A DNA stretch of 7,780 bases from JAVBQJ01 sp045532655 (GTDB lineage Bacteria; Verrucomicrobiota; Lentisphaeria; Victivallales; Victivallaceae), in contig JAZSGI010000243.1 of NCBI GenBank assembly GCA_045532655.1, forward strand, positions 1-7,780, given 5' to 3'. The position numbers and the translations under genes were made by a program. The notes beneath the pieces were generated by a model. The model made no database searches and was not told the origin of the DNA. It saw only the letters and a program-made list of their open reading frames with translations. Positions 4,467 to 7,780 of the stretch are shown here, piece after piece. Within the stretch, counting starts at the first letter, position 1. The number at the start of each line of letters is the position of its first letter.

Positions 4467-5960
4467 TCAACACTCAACAAAAATATTACGGCAGGCGTCA
4501 ATGCTTTCCGAGTTGCCGAGAACAGTAAGAATATCGCCTTCAAAAAGACATGTACTGCCTTTGGGCACGATTATACCGTCATCACGGCGTATCAGAAGGA
4601 TCAACGCATTGCCGGGAAGTTTAAGATCGGCCAGTACCTGTTTGTCGATTTCAGCAGGGACTTGAAACTCTCTGGAAACAGTATGCCTGTCTCCAGTTTC
4701 CTCAATAGATAAGGGGAGGCGGGGAGCTTTCCGCAATGGTGCATCCAGTTTCAAAAGTTTTGCACAAGGCATTATTGTCATACCCTGAAACAGCACGGAA
4801 ATGAGAACTACAAAGAAAACTATGTGAAACATAAACCCGGCTTGCGGAACCTCTGTCATCAAGGGAATCGTTGCCAGCATAATCGGCGCACCGCCGCGCA
4901 AACCCACCCATGATACCAGAAGACGTTCCCGGAGACTGAATTTACTGCCGATCATTCCCAGAAAAACAGCAAGGGGGCGCGCCAGTAACATCAGTATAAC
5001 CGCTGCTCCAAGGCCGAACCATTTCGCTTCCCAGACCTGGGTTGGAAAGGCCAGGATACCAAGCATTGTAAACAGAATAACCTGCATCATCCAGGAAATA
5101 CCATCGTAAAATCTGCCGACGCCATTATGGAATACAAAACGCCGGTTTCCCATGGTGATCCCTGCTGCATAAACAGCCATAAAACCGTTGCCGTTCAATA
5201 ACTCTGTTGCTGAATAGGTAAAAAGAACCATTGCAATCCCCAATACATAATAAAGACCATTGAAATCAAAGTTGATCTTATTATACAGCCAGACTGCCAG
5301 ACGTCCGAAAATATACCCGAGTACTACGCCGACAGACATTTTTACTACGAACCATGGGATGATTGCAAGGTATTCGGTAAAAGAAGCAGATACCCCTGTT
5401 TCTGCTTCCTGCATAACGATATCTACCATAAATACCGTCAGAAATGCGGCCATCGGGTCGTTGCTGCCGGATTCAAATTCCAGCAACGGTTGCAAATTCC
5501 CTTTCAAACTCACACTTTTAGAACGTAATATGGAAAATACTGCTGCCGCATCTGTTGAGGAAATTATGCTTCCCAGCAACAAACACCAGGATAACGGAAT
5601 ATTTTTACCGGGAGCAAATAAATGCAGCAGCAACCATATGCCACCGCCGCAGAAAAATGCGGTCATAAGAACACCTAAACTGGATAAAATCCCGCCTGTC
5701 AGAAATATGGGTTTGACAAATTTCCAGTCGGTATCGAAGCCGCCGGAAAACAGTATGAATGCCATTGCTGCCGAGCCGATATAATTGGCAATAGTTGCAT
5801 TGCTGAATTCTATTCCGCCGATACCTTCACTACCTGCAAGCATACCTACTGCCAGAAACAACAACAGACTGGGCATATTTACAATGCTGGATATTTTGCT
5901 GGAAAGCAGACAGAATATCATCAATATTGCAAGGATACATAAACCTATATATAATTCCAT
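4467..5960 (-). CDS. nhaP2: CPA1 cation/proton antiporter with RCK C-terminal domain (NhaP2/CvrA type)
   Basis: A 497-residue inner-membrane antiporter that exchanges K+ or Na+ for H+. Residues 1 to about 400 are hydrophobic, consistent with 12-13 membrane segments. Family motifs include LLFLAVGMLAGSEG (32-45), FSGGFDTDW (71-79), SSTDAAAVFSILR (134-146) and FESGSNDPMA (162-171). N167-D168 is the ion-binding pair of CPA1 exchangers; GLRGGAPIMLA (353-363) is another conserved segment. Residues about 425-497 form a TrkA-C (RCK_C) domain (KLPGNALILLIRRDDGIIVPKGST, split by the family's turn, then GDILTVLG), a cytosolic regulator in E. coli and Vibrio NhaP2. It is shorter than the E. coli protein (578), lacking the extra C-terminal region. 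AAGG lies 11 nt before the ATG at 5960. First gene of a leftward pair with panE. K+ versus Na+ preference cannot be read from sequence. Confidence 0.9.
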   Translation of the reverse strand: MELYIGLCILAILMIFCLLSSKISSIVNMPSLLLFLAVGMLAGSEGIGGIEFSNATIANYIGSAAMAFILFSGGFDTDWKFVKPIFLTGGILSSLGVLMTAFFCGGGIWLLLHLFAPGKNIPLSWCLLLGSIISSTDAAAVFSILRSKSVSLKGNLQPLLEFESGSNDPMAAFLTVFMVDIVMQEAETGVSASFTEYLAIIPWFVVKMSVGVVLGYIFGRLAVWLYNKINFDFNGLYYVLGIAMVLFTYSATELLNGNGFMAVYAAGITMGNRRFVFHNGVGRFYDGISWMMQVILFTMLGILAFPTQVWEAKWFGLGAAVILMLLARPLAVFLGMIGSKFSLRERLLVSWVGLRGGAPIMLATIPLMTEVPQAGFMFHIVFFVVLISVLFQGMTIMPCAKLLKLDAPLRKAPRLPLSIEETGDRHTVSREFQVPAEIDKQVLADLKLPGNALILLIRRDDGIIVPKGSTCLFEGDILTVLGNSESIDACRNIFVEC

Positions 5961-6017
5961 AATGCTGGAAACCTTTTTTAAAATGCATTTTTGTGGTAAT
6001 TAGTTTGATTATTACAT

Positions 6018-6046
6018 AATATACATTATAAATATGGAAAATTCAA
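6018..6046 (-). promoter_or_regulatory. Promoter of the antiporter-panE unit
   Basis: Read leftward: TTGAAT (6046-6041), a 17-bp spacer, TATATT (6023-6018). A perfect TATAAT at 6030-6025 overlaps the spacer but lacks a well-spaced -35. The predicted start is near 6010, giving a leader of about 50 nt. Confidence 0.6.
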
Positions 6047-6068
6047 ACAAGATTGAAGGCAGCAAATA

Positions 6069-6104
6069 TTGAAAAAAAGAATAAAAATGCTATATTGTTA
6101 TAAT
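6069..6104 (+). promoter_or_regulatory. Promoter(s) of the NSS transporter gene
   Basis: Two overlapping options are visible. TTGAAA (6069-6074), 16 bp, TATATT (6091-6096) is one. The other is a perfect TATAAT at 6099-6104 with an extended -10 TG at 6096-6097. The start would be about 6103 or 6111, leaving a leader of 110-118 nt. It is back to back with the antiporter promoter, with about 23 bp between the two -35 regions. Confidence 0.6.
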
Positions 6105-6107
6105 GCA

Positions 6108-6137
6108 GTCTTCCGGGGGGGAATGATGCCGGAAGGC
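6108..6137 (+). repeat. Inverted repeat at the start of the NSS transcript
   Basis: GTCTTCCGG (6108-6116) pairs with CCGGAAGGC (6129-6137), nine pairs including one G-T wobble, around a 12-base G-rich loop. It falls at the predicted +1. As DNA it is well placed for a repressor dimer; as RNA it would cap the 5' end of the messenger. The seven-G run at 6115-6121 lies partly in the stem. Confidence 0.5.
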
Positions 6138-6220
6138 CGAAAGAGTGTTTTGGATTTTTGCTGAATATACCATGTGAAGACAATGAGTCTGCAGGGAGAA
6201 TAAATACAAGGAGTTTTTTT

Positions 6221-7594
6221 ATGTCGCAGAAACGTGAATTGTTTGCTTCCAGGATCGGTTTTCTTCTTATGACTGCGGGATGTGCCATCGGGCTGGGGAA
6301 TATCTGGCGTTTCCCATATATAACAGGTCAATATGGCGGCGGCTTGTTTGTTTTGCTGTATCTGTTCTTTCTCATTGTACTTGGCTGGCCGGTCATGCTT
6401 ATGGAGTTGGCCCTTGGAAGGGCAGGGCGCAGCACCTATCCCGGTGCATTCAGAAATTTACACTCTGGGCGGGGGGAATGTCCATGGTACAGTTGGGCGA
6501 CGGTGCTTTTTTCCGGAAACTTTTTATTGCTTATGTTTTATGTACCGGTTACCGGATGGCTGCTTGCCTACTCCTTTTTTGCTGCTGAAGGTTTTTCTGA
6601 AAAAGCCGGTGGTGATTCCGGTAAACTTTTCAATGATTTTACCAGTGGCTGGGAAATGCAGACTGTGTGTATGGTAATTGCTTTGCTGATTACATTCTGC
6701 GTATGTGCCGGCGGGGTAAGAAAAAGTGTTGAAAAATCTGTTAAATATATGATGGGTGGTCTTTTTCTGCTCCTTGCCGTGCTGGTGGTGAAAGCTCTTA
6801 CTCTGGAAAACGCCATGAAAGGTGTTGAGTTTTTCTTACGGCCGAGTTTAGATTCTTTTGCACATAACGGAGTGTGGGAAACGGTTTCTGCTGCCATGTC
6901 TCAGGCATTTTTTACTCTCAGTCTGGGGATCGGCAGTATTGCCGTATGTGGCAGCTATATTGATAAAACCCGTTCTCTGCCAATGGAAGGTGTGGTGATC
7001 ATTATTCTTGATTCGATAGTTTCCATTTGTGCCGGATTGATTATATTTCCTGCTTGCGGAGCTTATAATATTGCTCCTGACGCCGGACCGGGGCTTATTT
7101 TTGTTACATTGCCAAATGTTTTTATGAATATGGCCGGCGGCAGATTCTGGGGAACGCTGTTCTTTATATTCCTTGCGATTGCTGCTCTGTCCACTCTGGT
7201 TGCTGTTTTTGAAAATGTCGTTGCTTATGGTATTGATGAATTTAATTGGAGCCGCAAAAAATCGTGTATGATTTTCGGAGGTGCTTTACTGTTTTTGTGT
7301 ATGCCCTGTATTCTCGGATTCAATCTTTGGAAAAAAATAACTTTTTTGGGTAAGGATATTCAAGGGTTTGAAGACTTTCTTGTGAGTGATAATCTTCTGC
7401 CGTTGGGCGCATTTACTTTAGTGCTTTTCTGCAGCTGGAGATTCGGATGGGGGATGAAAAACTTTTATCTGGAGGTCAACACCGGAAAAGGTTGGAAACT
7501 TACACCGGTTCTTGTGCCTTATATGAAGTATGCACTGCCTGTGATCATACTTGCATTGTGGGGTATCCGTCTTTGGGAATTCATTGGCAAATAA
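6221..7594 (+). CDS. Neurotransmitter:sodium symporter (NSS/SNF family) amino-acid transporter
   Basis: This 457-residue inner-membrane protein belongs to the LeuT/MhsT/Tyt1 group, which takes up amino acids with Na+. About 11 membrane segments can be drawn (TM1 near 10-33, the last near 433-453), the usual bacterial number. TM1 carries GCAIGLGNIWRFPY (20-33) with the unwound Na+/substrate region, followed by GGG (39-41) and GWPVMLMELALGR (55-67). TM6 has SQAFFTLSLGIGSIAVCGSY (227-246), and TM8 has ALSTLVAVFENVVAYGIDE (322-340), where S324-T325 match the LeuT Na2-site hydroxyls. D264 in TM7 is where chloride-independent bacterial members carry an acidic residue, suggesting no Cl- requirement. 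The start at 6221 is set by AAGGAG 7 nt upstream. The longer in-frame TTG start (6158) lacks an SD and adds a non-membrane tail the family does not have. The substrate is not readable; hydrophobic or aromatic amino acids are typical. Confidence 0.93.
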   Translation: MSQKRELFASRIGFLLMTAGCAIGLGNIWRFPYITGQYGGGLFVLLYLFFLIVLGWPVMLMELALGRAGRSTYPGAFRNLHSGRGECPWYSWATVLFSGNFLLLMFYVPVTGWLLAYSFFAAEGFSEKAGGDSGKLFNDFTSGWEMQTVCMVIALLITFCVCAGGVRKSVEKSVKYMMGGLFLLLAVLVVKALTLENAMKGVEFFLRPSLDSFAHNGVWETVSAAMSQAFFTLSLGIGSIAVCGSYIDKTRSLPMEGVVIIILDSIVSICAGLIIFPACGAYNIAPDAGPGLIFVTLPNVFMNMAGGRFWGTLFFIFLAIAALSTLVAVFENVVAYGIDEFNWSRKKSCMIFGGALLFLCMPCILGFNLWKKITFLGKDIQGFEDFLVSDNLLPLGAFTLVLFCSWRFGWGMKNFYLEVNTGKGWKLTPVLVPYMKYALPVIILALWGIRLWEFIGK

Positions 7595-7598
7595 CGTT

Positions 7599-7664
7599 AA
7601 AAATCCCTGAAAAGGTCCTGAAAACGACGAGAAAATGGCAAAAAGGCAAAAAAAGTTAAAAAAA
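7599..7664. promoter_or_regulatory. Seven helically phased A-tracts (likely curved DNA)
   Basis: A-runs of 4-7 bases begin at 7599, 7610, 7621, 7632, 7640, 7648 and 7658, so their centres average 10.0 bp apart. A-tracts repeated once per helical turn bend DNA in one direction. The block ends 14 bp before a TTGACA -35 element, the place where curved or UP-element DNA boosts promoters. No intrinsic terminator for the NSS gene was found in it. Confidence 0.6.
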
Positions 7665-7678
7665 GTGCGTGAAGTCAT

Positions 7679-7706
7679 TTGACAAAATACAAAACGATGA
7701 TAAATT
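7679..7706 (+). promoter_or_regulatory. Consensus-like promoter pointing off the right edge
   Basis: A perfect TTGACA (7679-7684), a 16-bp spacer and TAAATT (7701-7706) give a predicted start near 7713. With the phased A-tracts upstream it is the strongest-looking vegetative promoter in the window. Its gene lies beyond 7780. Confidence 0.65.
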
Positions 7707-7712
7707 AAGTTT

Positions 7713-7780
7713 CTGTTGTCCGCTCCACGACGAACAAACTGAGTGAAACGGCAACGAGTTGGTTTGAAAATCGAATAGTG
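7713..7780 (+). other. Start of an untranslated leader or small RNA, cut by the window edge
   Basis: No SD-start codon pair occurs between the predicted start site and the edge. Two hairpins that cannot coexist are present. The first is TGTTGTC (7714-7720) with GAC-G-AACA (7729-7736, one bulged G). The second is CGAACAAACT (7731-7740) with AGTTGGTTTG (7757-7766, one mismatch and one wobble). This could be a regulatory leader or the 5' end of a non-coding RNA. I do not recognise it as rRNA leader, RNase P RNA, tmRNA or SRP RNA. Confidence 0.35.

Noticed and set aside
5260..5784. Rightward open frame of 174 codons inside the antiporter gene
   Set aside because: Antisense shadow; the opposite strand encodes all CPA1 motifs.
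6123..6164. Short upstream ORF (13 codons) in the NSS leader, possible attenuation peptide
   Set aside because: No proper SD spacing and no run of codons for one amino acid; nothing supports attenuation.
6158..6220. N-terminal extension of the NSS transporter from a TTG start
   Set aside because: No SD, adds 21 polar residues not typical of the family, while the ATG at 6221 has AAGGAG at ideal spacing.
7418..7780. Leftward open frame reaching from the NSS 3' end to the right edge
   Set aside because: Phe-rich translation of A-tracts on the other strand, overlaps the NSS coding sequence antisense, no recognisable protein.

Overview
The window is bacterial, roughly mid-40s percent GC, densely packed, with a mix of Shine-Dalgarno-led and SD-less starts. 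It has an intact tRNA, two transporters, an RNase II-family exonuclease, a stand-alone Lrp/AsnC sensor domain and a partial ankyrin-repeat protein. The gene set does not fix the taxon. The short Lrp/AsnC domain protein, the compact RNase II variant and the weak SD sites are compatible with a PVC-type bacterium (for example Lentisphaerota), but that is an impression, not a result. No phage, insertion sequence, CRISPR array or plasmid gene is visible.

Layout. (1) 1-578, leftward: a 5' fragment of an ankyrin-repeat gene (start at 377) running off the left edge. It is preceded by an essentially perfect sigma-54 (-24/-12) promoter and, 100-160 bp further upstream, by a dense cluster of direct and inverted repeats that looks like an enhancer for a sigma-54 activator. 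(2) 579-1341: mostly non-coding, with a leftward tRNA-Ala(CGC) that has its own promoter and a hairpin terminator that reads in both directions. (3) 1238-3540, rightward: a promoter and GC-rich structured leader, the Lrp/AsnC (RAM) domain gene, a strong intrinsic terminator, then the RNase II/R-family gene. (4) 3533-5960, leftward: a two-gene unit, a CPA1 cation/proton antiporter with an RCK C-domain (NhaP2 type) followed 4 nt later by ketopantoate reductase (panE). panE meets the RNase gene tail-to-tail, the two stop codons sharing one 12-bp palindrome. (5) 5961-7594: a divergent promoter region and a rightward neurotransmitter:sodium symporter (NSS) gene with a hairpin at the start of its leader. 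(6) 7595-7780: seven A-tracts spaced close to the DNA helical repeat, then a TTGACA promoter and a leader with two mutually exclusive hairpins, pointing right at something outside the window.

How the genes relate: the two transporters are divergently transcribed and both couple to ion gradients (one cation/H+ exchange, one Na+-driven amino-acid uptake). panE appears to ride on the antiporter transcript. The metabolic genes look ordinary. The most unusual content is regulatory: the sigma-54 promoter with repeat cluster, the curved-DNA promoter at the right edge, and the structured leaders.
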